Source of the DNA: Flavipsychrobacter stenotrophus | GTDB lineage: Bacteria; Bacteroidota; Bacteroidia; Chitinophagales; Chitinophagaceae | Direction of reading: 5' to 3' | NCBI GenBank assembly: GCA_947379685.1 | Contig: CANCOG010000278.1 | Location: forward strand, 1 to 6,722 | Length of the DNA stretch: 6,722 bases | Shown here: in pieces, positions 1 to 6,375 of the stretch | How the letters are laid out: each line of letters starts with the position of its first letter | Position numbering within the stretch: the stretch's first letter is position 1 | The notes under the pieces: generated by a model | What the model was told of the DNA's origin: nothing | Databases searched by the model: none | What the model saw: the letters and a program-made list of their open reading frames with translations, nothing else | Made by a program: the position numbers and the translations under genes

Positions 1-1569
1 TTCAAGAATATTTTTACCTTCAAAGGCAGGGAGTACATTTCTGTAATTAATACGTTCACTTTCTTCTGTGAATATGGTTGGCGTTTTGTAACCCAAGCCC
101 CCTCCAAGACGTGAGGAAAATTCTTTATTGGGTTTATACAGTACTGATATACGTGGCAGTATTGCAGTTGCATAATCTAACACATAATCGACCCTCAGGC
201 CATTTTCTAATACAAAATGTTTGCTTATATCCCAGGTGTTTTGGGCAAACGCACCAATGGTGGATAAAATGTAATTACGGTAAGGGATATTTGTCAGTTT
301 GATCTCCCTAAATTGGTCTGTAAACAAATTCGCACCGAAAATCCATTCCGATTTAGTGTTTTTTTTGAAATAATTAACCTCGGAAAACGTACTTGTTTGT
401 GATCCATCGAAAGTATATCCCGGTGATTTAATGATACGGTTAAAGTGGGAGATACTGTTTTTAAAAGTCACTTTTCCACTATTAGCAAAAGTGTGTTTAA
501 ATTCTATTTCTGAACTTATCCGTTGAGAATTGTTGTCTTCATAGTAAGAATGCAGGCTATCGTGTTCACCTTTTAGATAGAAAATATCACCGCCCAGCCT
601 GTTTTCAAATGAAGTATTTAACCCGATAACAAGTTCGGTCTTCTCGCTAAAATAAAAAAACAGTTTTGGGTTAAACGTGTAACGGGTAAAGTCAGGAATA
701 GCCGTAAATAAAGTGCTATCGGGCGCGTAAGCATTGTTACCATTTCTTGCCGCATATACAGTAACCCCTATTTTCCCGAATCTTTGCCCGTAAAAGCCGC
801 TCACATCAAGCCCGCCGGCAGATGTGCCGTTTACAATAAACCTGAGTTCTTTTTCGTTTTTAGGTGTTTTTGAAATCAGGTTGATTAACCCGGCAATTGA
901 CCCGCCCCCATAAAGGGTAGACGAAGAACCTTTAATTATCTCTACCCGTTTTAAATCGAGCGGCGGCGTTTGCATAAGCCCCAGTCCACCAGAAAAGCCT
1001 GCATATAAGGGGAACCCATCTTTCAAAATTTGCGTGTAGCGCCCATCAAGCCCTTCTATTCTTATGTCGGTATTGCCAGAGATTGGTGAAGTTTGCAAAG
1101 TTTGTATCCCCGTGCTCTCGCTGAGCATCATTTTTATATCCCCGGGTTTCATATTTGCTTTTTCTTCTAATTCCTCGCCAGATACTAATTCAATCCGGGT
1201 GGCAACATCTTCGATTGTCCTGCTGCTTCTTGTGGAACTGACTGCTACTTCTTCCAATTCGTTAACGTCAGTTTCCAGAAAAACGGTAATAGTATCCGTA
1301 TTTTTCAAGGGAAAGTAAAGTGTATCAAGGAACTCTTTGTAGCCAACACTTCTGAACTGCATGACCTGTTTGCCATCCGGAATATTGTCGATGAATATGA
1401 CTCCATTTACGTCTGCCGCACCTCCCGCCGATGCATTATGTAAATTTACAATTGTGCCGGTGAGTGGTTCTTTGGTGTTTTTGTCCCTGATAAATGCAAT
1501 GAATTTATTTTGCGCGAGGGCTGTATTAACAGCAATTGATGCCATTAACAAAATGAATAATGATTTCAT
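1..1569 (-). CDS. TonB-dependent outer-membrane receptor, N-terminal part (cut by the window edge)
   Basis: I read this frame by translating the minus strand; it stays open for 523 codons from ATG at 1569 to the left edge, so the C-terminal part of the barrel is missing. Residues 1-20 form a signal peptide ending ALA-Q. Residues about 22-100 are a carboxypeptidase-regulatory-like beta-sandwich (PLTGTIVNLH, then VGYKE), as is usual in Bacteroidota receptors. A TonB-box-like stretch, LEEVAVSS, lies at 105-112. The plug follows at about 118-235, with the hallmark IRIEGLDGRY (170-178), ILKDGFPLYAG and RVEIIKGSSSTLYGGGSIAG. Aromatic-rich amphipathic strands of the barrel continue to the edge. Such receptors import siderophores, haem, cobalamin, metals or glycans with TonB energy. 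The substrate cannot be told from this part. No SusD-like partner is seen, which argues mildly against a glycan system. It is probably co-transcribed with the small Cys/His-rich protein 69 bp upstream. Confidence 0.95.
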   Translation of the reverse strand, partial: MKSLFILLMASIAVNTALAQNKFIAFIRDKNTKEPLTGTIVNLHNASAGGAADVNGVIFIDNIPDGKQVMQFRSVGYKEFLDTLYFPLKNTDTITVFLETDVNELEEVAVSSTRSSRTIEDVATRIELVSGEELEEKANMKPGDIKMMLSESTGIQTLQTSPISGNTDIRIEGLDGRYTQILKDGFPLYAGFSGGLGLMQTPPLDLKRVEIIKGSSSTLYGGGSIAGLINLISKTPKNEKELRFIVNGTSAGGLDVSGFYGQRFGKIGVTVYAARNGNNAYAPDSTLFTAIPDFTRYTFNPKLFFYFSEKTELVIGLNTSFENRLGGDIFYLKGEHDSLHSYYEDNNSQRISSEIEFKHTFANSGKVTFKNSISHFNRIIKSPGYTFDGSQTSTFSEVNYFKKNTKSEWIFGANLFTDQFREIKLTNIPYRNYILSTIGAFAQNTWDISKHFVLENGLRVDYVLDYATAILPRISVLYKPNKEFSSRLGGGLGYKTPTIFTEESERINYRNVLPAFEGKNILE

Positions 1570-1638
1570 TAAGCGATTGAAATTTAAAATGAACCTACTT
1601 AGCACTAGCGATTGTGCTATTTAATTTAAGTTATTGGT

Positions 1639-1962
1639 TCAGGCAATGTCAGGAGGCTGCCACAACAATGGAGAATATTGTGGATAGAATGACTCTGTGT
1701 AAATATTGAAGACCTTGTCACAATATGTAGTGTTTGTGGGATAGTCAAAATAATAGCTAGTTACAATGTACCCACCGCCGCAATTGTGGCAAAAAAAAGG
1801 TGAGCAGTTTTTACACCCTTCATTGTGTTTAGGTGCAGGATGCTCTTTTTGTGTTTGTGCCTCAGTTTTAACAAATTCGTCCTCGCAATGGTCAAATGCA
1901 CAACAGGGAGTCCCCGTCAATGCAAGTATATAAATAGCCCAAATGAAAGTGAAGATGCGCAC
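1639..1962 (-). CDS. Small exported Cys/His-rich protein, DUF6660-like
   Basis: This is a 107-residue protein with a hydrophobic export segment at 2-18 (IFTFIWAIYILALTG) followed by Cys20-Cys21. The mature part has eight cysteines in the whole chain (20, 21, 26, 50, 53, 58, 61, 81) and several histidines (25, 41, 46, 59). Four cysteines make a CxxC-x4-CxxC arrangement (C50, C53, C58, C61) inside CKNCSPFFCHNC. The protein ends in a LLWQPPDIA tail. The start, the CSPF-C-C centre and the WQPP tail resemble the small Bacteroidota family DUF6660, which I recall as often lying next to TonB-dependent receptors and metal efflux genes; this is recognition from memory, not a search. The start is GTG at 1962-1960. 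No ATG lies between it and the upstream in-frame TGA at 1990-1992, and this start gives the length and N-terminus I expect of the family. Metal binding in the periplasm or at the outer membrane is an inference from the cysteines. It precedes the receptor by 69 bp. Confidence 0.8.
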   Translation of the reverse strand: MRIFTFIWAIYILALTGTPCCAFDHCEDEFVKTEAQTQKEHPAPKHNEGCKNCSPFFCHNCGGGYIVTSYYFDYPTNTTYCDKVFNIYTESFYPQYSPLLWQPPDIA

Positions 1963-2018
1963 GAATGTAAAAATATGGAAAATTAATTTTCACATCCTTC
2001 ATACTTTGTTAAATGTTA

Positions 2019-2061
2019 TAGCATAGTTCAGCTTCTTTTGACTTTGCTCAATTGCATGCTA
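2019..2061 (-). other. Interrupted inverted repeat between porin and small-protein genes
   Basis: In the 130-bp gap 1963-2092 there is a dyad on the minus strand: TAGCAT and TTGAGC on one side, GCTGAA and ATGCTA on the other. The outer 6-bp arms are perfect, the inner arms have one mismatch, an asymmetric internal loop lies between them, and the apical loop is 13 nt. No T-run follows it in the minus direction, so it is not a classic intrinsic terminator. It may be an RNA structure between the two transcription units or a chance pairing. I see no TAnnTTTG promoter in this gap with a good upstream partner, so separate transcription of the small protein and receptor remains open. Confidence 0.3.
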
Positions 2062-2092
2062 CTAAAATTGAAGATAATTTCACCATGTTGTT

Positions 2093-3319
2093 TTAGAAAT
2101 AGGTTGCAAACCCAGCCTGAAATCCTGCTGTTTTAGCAGGTGGATTGCCCAGTAAGTCTTGTTGCCAGCAATATTTGTAATTCAACCTGATCACGGTTTG
2201 CTTGTTCGGACGCCAGCTTAAGGCAGGCACAATGGCGAAAACGTTGTCTGCAATATTCCCTCCCGTTGCGGTGAATTTGCCAACGTTCCAGTCAACATAC
2301 TCCAGCCGACATGCGGCACTGATGACAGATTGTTCAAAACCGAGAAGTGCCTTTTTATAAATGGGTTGTACCAAGTCAATAAATCCGCCTTGTTGTTTTC
2401 TTGCATATTGCTGAATGTACGTTGTGGGCACATCCACTGTTACCCAGGCCCATTCGCCATTAATAAAGGTATTAAGTTTTGGTAAAGTAGCATTCATATC
2501 AATGGCCACAACATCCACTCGTCGCTTTTTATCTAATGTTATTCCGTCATCTGCAAATTTATTATAAACTCCACCCATATAGGAGATCCCAATCTCCGCA
2601 ATTTTGCTGTTGCGGATGGCAGCTTTTGCCGTTATCAATGGCATACCGTTAAAACTCTCTTCAAAACGATCTGTGTTTTCCTTGGCTGCCGGTAGAGAGG
2701 TTCGGCCTTGTTTGTTGTCAATTATTTTGTCGTTAAAACCGTTGGTGAGATAAGCTTCGTAGGCAAACACCCAGTTTTTCTGGAATTTTTTGCCATATAT
2801 GCCAAACCCTGCATTATTCCATGTCGCGGGCAACAATTCCGTTGCAGCGACAGGTCTGTCGATAAATTCCCATTTCGGCCCGTCATGATTTTGGTTAAAT
2901 GCACCGATCGGGTTGAGTACGATTCCGCCCCGGAGGTTAAAAAGCGGGTGAAATTCCATATCAAGCGCAGCGAATTCAACGCTTATTTCTTTTGCCCCAT
3001 CTTCAAATTCTATTTCTGATAGGAATTTGATCCTTTTAGAAATGCCGGAGGCAATAAACAGGCTTACCCTCCTCATCTGAAACTGATGCCCCTCACTGAT
3101 GCCGTTGGTCCCCAAATGCTGCCAGTTCGCTTCAGCATACCCCCCTAATGCAACGGGCATCCTGGCGACAGACAGAAATGGGCGGTTATAAACAGCATCC
3201 ATATTTAATAGATTTCCAGTTGTGTCCTTTGGTTTTCGGCGCAGCAGTGTACTATCAATTTGGGCTGATGCAGACTGTAGGGTGAGTATGCCTAGAATAC
3301 TGAATATCAATGCTTTCAT
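2093..3319 (-). CDS. Outer-membrane porin-like beta-barrel protein (OprO/OprP-like)
   Basis: This 408-residue protein has a signal peptide of 19 residues (SILGILTLQSASA, then Gln20). The mature chain consists of alternating amphipathic beta-strand-like stretches and ends in an aromatic ATYF terminus, as BAM-inserted barrels do. Early strands GGYAEANWQH (59-68) and FQMRRVSLFIASGISKRIKF (80-99), then IEFEDGAKEISVEFAALD (103-120) and the loop NPIGAFNQNHDGPKWEF (136-152), resemble the phosphate-selective porin O/P family of Bacteroidota. That family name is a fold-level assignment and does not prove phosphate as substrate. Length agrees with a 16-strand porin. Its ATG shares one base with the stop of the Rieske gene (TAATG at 3321-3317), which implies translational coupling. 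It is the last gene of the three-gene unit, and its role is probably passage of a small solute or ion used or released by the two redox lipoproteins; that is inference. Confidence 0.8.
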   Translation of the reverse strand: MKALIFSILGILTLQSASAQIDSTLLRRKPKDTTGNLLNMDAVYNRPFLSVARMPVALGGYAEANWQHLGTNGISEGHQFQMRRVSLFIASGISKRIKFLSEIEFEDGAKEISVEFAALDMEFHPLFNLRGGIVLNPIGAFNQNHDGPKWEFIDRPVAATELLPATWNNAGFGIYGKKFQKNWVFAYEAYLTNGFNDKIIDNKQGRTSLPAAKENTDRFEESFNGMPLITAKAAIRNSKIAEIGISYMGGVYNKFADDGITLDKKRRVDVVAIDMNATLPKLNTFINGEWAWVTVDVPTTYIQQYARKQQGGFIDLVQPIYKKALLGFEQSVISAACRLEYVDWNVGKFTATGGNIADNVFAIVPALSWRPNKQTVIRLNYKYCWQQDLLGNPPAKTAGFQAGFATYF

Positions 3320-3759
3320 TATGCTTTTTTTCTAAGGTCAATAAATATTTTGCCACCTTCAAGCGAAACAGGAAAGGTGCGCAAGTTTTCCGATGCCGGA
3401 GCTTGCATCACCTTGCCCCATTTATCAAATTCGCTGCCATGGGCGGAGCAAGTGAGCATATCTCCGGATACCTGTAGTTCGGCGCCTTGATGGGAGCAAC
3501 GCATCAGTAGCGCACTATAATTTTTGTCGTCTATGCGATACAGGCAGATTGGAAATTGCAGGTCATCATGACGGACAATTACATATGGTCGAAAGTCCTT
3601 TTTTGCCGTCTCAAATTCTTTTATATCCAATAAAATGCCATTGGTATTCATATTGCCCGTAACATATTTTACCGGAATACAGCTTTGAATGAGGGTGCTT
3701 AATAGACCGATGCTCGTACATGCGATGCAGCTTGTCTTTATAAATGTCTTGCGATCCAT
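3319..3759 (-). CDS. Rieske [2Fe-2S] ferredoxin-like lipoprotein
   Basis: This 146-residue protein carries both halves of a Rieske cluster site: Cys88-x-His90 in RCSHQGAEL and Cys104-x2-His107 in CSAHGSEFD, with 13 residues between His90 and Cys104. Two Cys and two His bind a [2Fe-2S] cluster for one-electron transfer. The N-terminus (MDRKTFIKTS, then a hydrophobic stretch to residue 26) ends at LIQSC, where Cys27 fits a Bacteroidota lipobox, so the protein is probably lipid-anchored in the periplasm. An N-terminal DRK rather than RR makes Tat export uncertain, although folded Rieske proteins often use Tat. There is no oxygenase catalytic domain and no transmembrane cytochrome b partner here, so it is neither a bc1 subunit nor a ring-hydroxylating oxygenase. 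The gene begins 4 bp after the di-haem oxidoreductase and overlaps the porin start. It may pass electrons between the di-haem protein and an unknown partner. Confidence 0.92.
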   Translation of the reverse strand: MDRKTFIKTSCIACTSIGLLSTLIQSCIPVKYVTGNMNTNGILLDIKEFETAKKDFRPYVIVRHDDLQFPICLYRIDDKNYSALLMRCSHQGAELQVSGDMLTCSAHGSEFDKWGKVMQAPASENLRTFPVSLEGGKIFIDLRKKA

Positions 3760-3763
3760 TGAA

Positions 3764-4954
3764 TTAAAGGCTTTCTAAAAATTGTATCAAATGCTGTTTT
3801 TCCGCGTCGGACAATCCGTTATACCTGTTGCGGCTGTCCGTTGCTTCGCCACCATGCAGCAAAATGGCCTGCTCAATGCTCGTAGCCCTGCCGTCATGTA
3901 GTAAGTAATAGGTGCCTCCCTGCGAGTTTTTTGACAAGCCTAGACCCCAAAGAGCCGGAGTACGCCATTCGTAAGTCTTTGCATTTCCCTCTGTATAGCC
4001 ATCATCTAGCCCGCTGCCCATGTCATGTAGCAGTAGGTCGGTATAGGGGTAAAAGGTTTTTTTGTTGAGTGCCCCAATAGGGGAGTAGCCAGTTTTCAAT
4101 TCAGGTATATGGCATTTAGCGCAATTGATCTGGTTGAACAATTCCTTTCCTTTAATAACCGCTGTGTTGCCGCCATTTCTTTGCACCGGTGCTTTCAAGG
4201 TTTTAAGGTAAAAAACTACATCTGAAAGAGTTTGGTTACTAACCTCAGGCGCTATAGCAACCCCGCTGTATGTATCGAAAGGTTCGTATGTGGAGGTAAT
4301 GCCCATATCCTGGTTATAGGCGCCTGCAGTCTGTTGCAACAGATCATATGCCCCCGATTTCTTACCAAACCGACCAATGTGGCGTCCGTTATTCACCAGG
4401 CTTCCGGTTCTGGGTATTAAGTAGCTTTTTAAAGAGATCCAGTTTGCTACGCCACTGATCCCATCCCCATTTGCATCATTGGGGTCGGCCATGGCTACTA
4501 TATCGTCATCACTAACTGCGTCCAGATACCCCATGCCAGTGTTTGCCGGTGGGGTGAACTTTGAAGATGACGCTCCAGCCGGTACTTGTTCCGGCTCATA
4601 GCCAGGGATAGCGCAGTTCTGAAGTTGCGGGGCCCCTGTGGCTAAAAATTTATTCCCCGAACTATCTGTTTGGCCGAAGCGAGTGAGGGTAGTAAAAGGA
4701 TGCCCCTTTCCGTCGCCTGCATGGCAGCTACCGCATGATGATGCAACAAAAAGGGGGCCCAAACCTGTTTCCTTCGTGAAGATCTGGTTATTGAAGGCGG
4801 CATCACCTCTTAAAAATTGTAATTTTTCGCTCGTGGTCAATCCATCAACCGGTCCATCCAGGGTATTATTATCTATCGGAATACTAGGTTCTGTTTTTTG
4901 ACAGGATAAAACCAGGCTTATGCCTATCGTTAATAGTAAGAATGACTTTTTCAT
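3764..4954 (-). CDS. Di-haem oxidoreductase lipoprotein (DHOR / DUF1111, 'thiol oxidoreductase' type)
   Basis: This 396-residue protein has a lipoprotein signal peptide (LVLSC, lipidated Cys18). Two c-type haem sites are visible: CGSCH (Cys74, Cys77, His78) and CAKCH (Cys278, Cys281, His282). The second half has the hallmarks of the di-haem oxidoreductase family: YTDLLLHDMGSGLDDGY (304-320), EWRTPALWGLGLS (329-341) and YLLHDGRATSIEQAILLHGG (350-369). DGISGVANW near 164-172 is also typical. Proteins of this family are distantly related to MauG and di-haem peroxidases. Some lie in iron-regulated loci with imelysin proteins, and their reaction is not settled. No imelysin gene is seen here. After Cys18 the sequence runs QKTEP, which partly resembles the lipoprotein surface-export signal known from Capnocytophaga (QK followed by acidic residues), so surface exposure is possible but weakly supported. 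It is the first gene of the unit, with a clear promoter and iron-box-like element upstream. Confidence 0.94.
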   Translation of the reverse strand: MKKSFLLLTIGISLVLSCQKTEPSIPIDNNTLDGPVDGLTTSEKLQFLRGDAAFNNQIFTKETGLGPLFVASSCGSCHAGDGKGHPFTTLTRFGQTDSSGNKFLATGAPQLQNCAIPGYEPEQVPAGASSSKFTPPANTGMGYLDAVSDDDIVAMADPNDANGDGISGVANWISLKSYLIPRTGSLVNNGRHIGRFGKKSGAYDLLQQTAGAYNQDMGITSTYEPFDTYSGVAIAPEVSNQTLSDVVFYLKTLKAPVQRNGGNTAVIKGKELFNQINCAKCHIPELKTGYSPIGALNKKTFYPYTDLLLHDMGSGLDDGYTEGNAKTYEWRTPALWGLGLSKNSQGGTYYLLHDGRATSIEQAILLHGGEATDSRNRYNGLSDAEKQHLIQFLESL

Positions 4955-4970
4955 TTTGACTTTTGTACGG

Positions 4971-5003
4971 CAAAGATAAATAAAGTTAGATTAGACTAAC
5001 AAA
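4971..5003 (-). promoter_or_regulatory. Bacteroidota-type promoter of the di-haem oxidoreductase unit
   Basis: On the minus strand a -33-type TTTG (5003-5000) and a perfect -7 box TATCTTTG (4978-4971, consensus TAnnTTTG) are separated by 21 bp. Transcription would start about 10 bp before the ATG at 4954, giving a very short leader, common in this phylum. The same TTTG-N21-TAnnTTTG layout occurs at the right edge of the window. Confidence 0.7.
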
Positions 5004-5004
5004 T
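4986..5004. promoter_or_regulatory. Candidate DtxR/IdeR-type iron-box operator
   Basis: The plus strand reads TTAGATTAGACTAACAAAT. Against the DtxR/IdeR consensus TTAGGTTAGSCTAACCTAA it matches at 14 of 19 positions, and the conserved TTAG, TTAG and CTAAC blocks are intact. The element sits between the -33 and -7 boxes of the di-haem oxidoreductase promoter and overlaps the -33 box, an ideal place for a metal-loaded repressor. DtxR/MntR-family regulators are widespread in Bacteroidota. The regulator itself is not in the window, and the ligand (Fe or Mn) cannot be told from the site. Confidence 0.55.
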
Positions 5005-5084
5005 TATTGTTGTGTAGTAAAACTTTATTTCATCATCAACCCTAATGATTTATTTTGTCGTTCTTCCCTGGTGCAATTTTCTGA

Positions 5085-5108
5085 GGGCGGCTGCGCCTGA
5101 TTTTTTTT
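5085..5108 (+). terminator. Terminator-like hairpin with T-tract in the divergent intergenic region
   Basis: GGGCG (5085-5089), loop GCTG, CGCCT (5094-5098), then GA and eight T (5101-5108). The stem is four GC pairs plus one G-T pair, so it is short. It points rightward although no plus-strand gene precedes it in the window. It could insulate the prenyl synthase from upstream antisense transcription or be fortuitous. Confidence 0.3.
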
Positions 5109-5195
5109 GGCATCGTTTCTAAAATCGGCAATAGTTATTACTCCCCTGTATCGGCGGCTAAATCATTTTTTTTCTGAAAATCTAAATATGCATTC

Positions 5196-5226
5196 GTTGT
5201 TTTACTTTTACCCCGGCTTAGCTTTA
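5196..5226 (+). promoter_or_regulatory. Possible promoter of the polyprenyl synthase gene
   Basis: GTTG (5196-5199), a 19-bp spacer, then TAGCTTTA (5219-5226), one base short of TAnnTTTG at its end. It would place transcription start about 10 bp before ATG 5242, as with the di-haem oxidoreductase gene. If real, it excludes translation from the in-frame ATGs at 5107 and 5188. Both boxes deviate from consensus, so this is tentative. Confidence 0.35.
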
Positions 5227-5241
5227 ATTCTAAGTTTATAC

Positions 5242-6207
5242 ATGTATTCGTTTGCCGACCTTGTGAATATATTCGAAGAAAGACTGATGGCTGCCCAGCC
5301 GTTCAAAGGAAATCCCGATTCGCTGTACGAACCGTGCAGGTATTTATTGCAGTTGGGGGGGAAGCGCGTAAGGCCCGTTTTATGCCTCATGGCCAATGAG
5401 TTGTTTAACGATATCAATGAAGATGCATGGCATGCAGCCTTCGGTGTTGAGTTGTTTCACAATTTTACGCTGATACATGATGATATAATGGATAAAGCTC
5501 CGCTCAGGCGCGGCCACGCAACTGTACATGCCAGGAACGGACTCACTGCCGGGATTTTGTGCGGAGATGTAATGAATATCTATGCTTACGATAGCCTCTC
5601 GAATATTACCCAAAACCTGCCGCAGGTGTTGCGTGTATTTAACAGGACTGCCATAGAAGTTTGTGAAGGTCAGCAGCTGGACATGGATTTCGAGATTCGT
5701 AACGATGTTACGCTCGATGAATACATACATATGATTTCTCTGAAGACATCCGTTTTGCTGGCTTGCAGCCTGAAGATGGGTGCTCTTGTTGGCGGCGCCC
5801 TCGGTGACAATGCCAATAAATTGTATGCGTTTGGCAAAAATCTGGGTATTGCTTTCCAATTGCAGGATGATTACCTCGACGCCTTTGGGGCACCGGAAAA
5901 ACTGGGTAAGCAGAGTGGGGGAGACATATTGGCCAATAAGAAAACTTTCCTTTTGGTGAAGGCACTTCAAAATGCTAGTACTGATCTGCGCACCGCGATT
6001 GAGTCATTGATTGCCGGAAACGATGAACATAAAGTACCATCCATGCTACAATTATATAAAGACACCGGAGCCGATATACAATGCCGCGAAGCCGTAGAGG
6101 AATATTCCCGGAATGCATTTGGATGCCTGGAAGATGTAGCGATACCGTCGAGGCGCAAACAGCCATTACTGGAGCTCGCCCGTTACTTGCTGGAAAGAGA
6201 CAAATAG
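5242..6207 (+). CDS. Polyprenyl diphosphate synthase (trans, type I; possibly GGPP-type)
   Basis: This all-alpha isoprenyl synthase condenses an allylic diphosphate with isopentenyl diphosphate in the cytoplasm. In a 321-residue numbering from ATG 5242, the IPP-binding GGKRVRP is at 39-45, the first Asp-rich motif DDIMD at 80-84 (followed by APLRRGHATVH), EGQQLDMDFE at about 142-151, a Lys-Thr pair in SLKTS, and the second Asp-rich motif DDYLD at 209-213. The first motif has no two-residue insertion, and Phe lies five residues before it with Thr at four before. By the usual rules this pattern resembles archaeal-type GGPP synthases rather than bacterial FPP synthases, but product length needs an assay. 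The open frame extends upstream to 5107, giving 366 residues. I chose 5242 because homologues begin near MYSFADLVxIFEERL, about 320-325 residues is the family length, and a candidate promoter lies between. It is divergent from the redox unit and probably independent of it. Confidence 0.93.
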   Translation: MYSFADLVNIFEERLMAAQPFKGNPDSLYEPCRYLLQLGGKRVRPVLCLMANELFNDINEDAWHAAFGVELFHNFTLIHDDIMDKAPLRRGHATVHARNGLTAGILCGDVMNIYAYDSLSNITQNLPQVLRVFNRTAIEVCEGQQLDMDFEIRNDVTLDEYIHMISLKTSVLLACSLKMGALVGGALGDNANKLYAFGKNLGIAFQLQDDYLDAFGAPEKLGKQSGGDILANKKTFLLVKALQNASTDLRTAIESLIAGNDEHKVPSMLQLYKDTGADIQCREAVEEYSRNAFGCLEDVAIPSRRKQPLLELARYLLERDK

Positions 6208-6298
6208 GTGTATGGCGGTTTGTAACATTTGGAGCATTCAATGTGTGTGCGACAGGTTGTCAATTTCATGCTGCCGGGAAGTATAACGCTTTTTTTCG

Positions 6299-6330
6299 GG
6301 GAGAGTCTCGGCCCTCGGCAAGAGTCTCCC
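6299..6330. other. GC-rich stem-loop downstream of polyprenyl synthase
   Basis: GGGAGA (6299-6304) pairs with TCTCCC (6325-6330). After one G-G mismatch, TCT (6306-6308) pairs with AGA (6321-6323), and GCC (6311-6313) pairs with GGC (6317-6319) around a CTC triloop. The octamer AGAGTCTC occurs directly repeated at 6302 and 6321. A run of seven T lies before it (6290-6296), not after it, so on neither strand does it have the hairpin-then-U order of an intrinsic terminator. It could be a 3' end stabiliser or a repeat remnant. Confidence 0.45.
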
Positions 6331-6375
6331 ATATTGGGTGAGTGTCGTTAAATTACTCGTCTGTTTTGTAACACC

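Noticed and set aside
78..302. Plus-strand open frame of 74 codons
   Set aside because: It is antisense to the receptor barrel and has no recognisable features.
1064..1624. Two plus-strand open frames of 84 and 87 codons
   Set aside because: Both are antisense to the N-terminal domain and plug of the TonB-dependent receptor, whose minus-strand reading is clear.
5107..5241. Upstream in-frame start giving a 366-residue polyprenyl synthase
   Set aside because: The extra 45 residues do not resemble the family N-terminus, the length would exceed the usual 320-325, and a candidate promoter lies inside the extension.
5380..5970. 196-codon open frame on the minus strand
   Set aside because: It lies wholly antisense to the conserved core of the polyprenyl synthase, including both Asp-rich motifs, and its translation shows no family features.
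6273..6300. Intrinsic terminator for the polyprenyl synthase near the seven-T run
   Set aside because: The bases before the T-run (CTGCCGGGAAGTATAACG) do not form a stable stem that ends at the run.
6081..6341. 86-codon plus-strand frame overlapping the end of the polyprenyl synthase
   Set aside because: Most of it is the prenyl synthase read in another frame, and the rest runs through the stem-loop.
6241..6351. 36-codon plus-strand frame after the polyprenyl synthase
   Set aside because: No homology is recognised, there is no promoter close before it, and its second half is the GC-rich stem-loop, which imposes the sequence.
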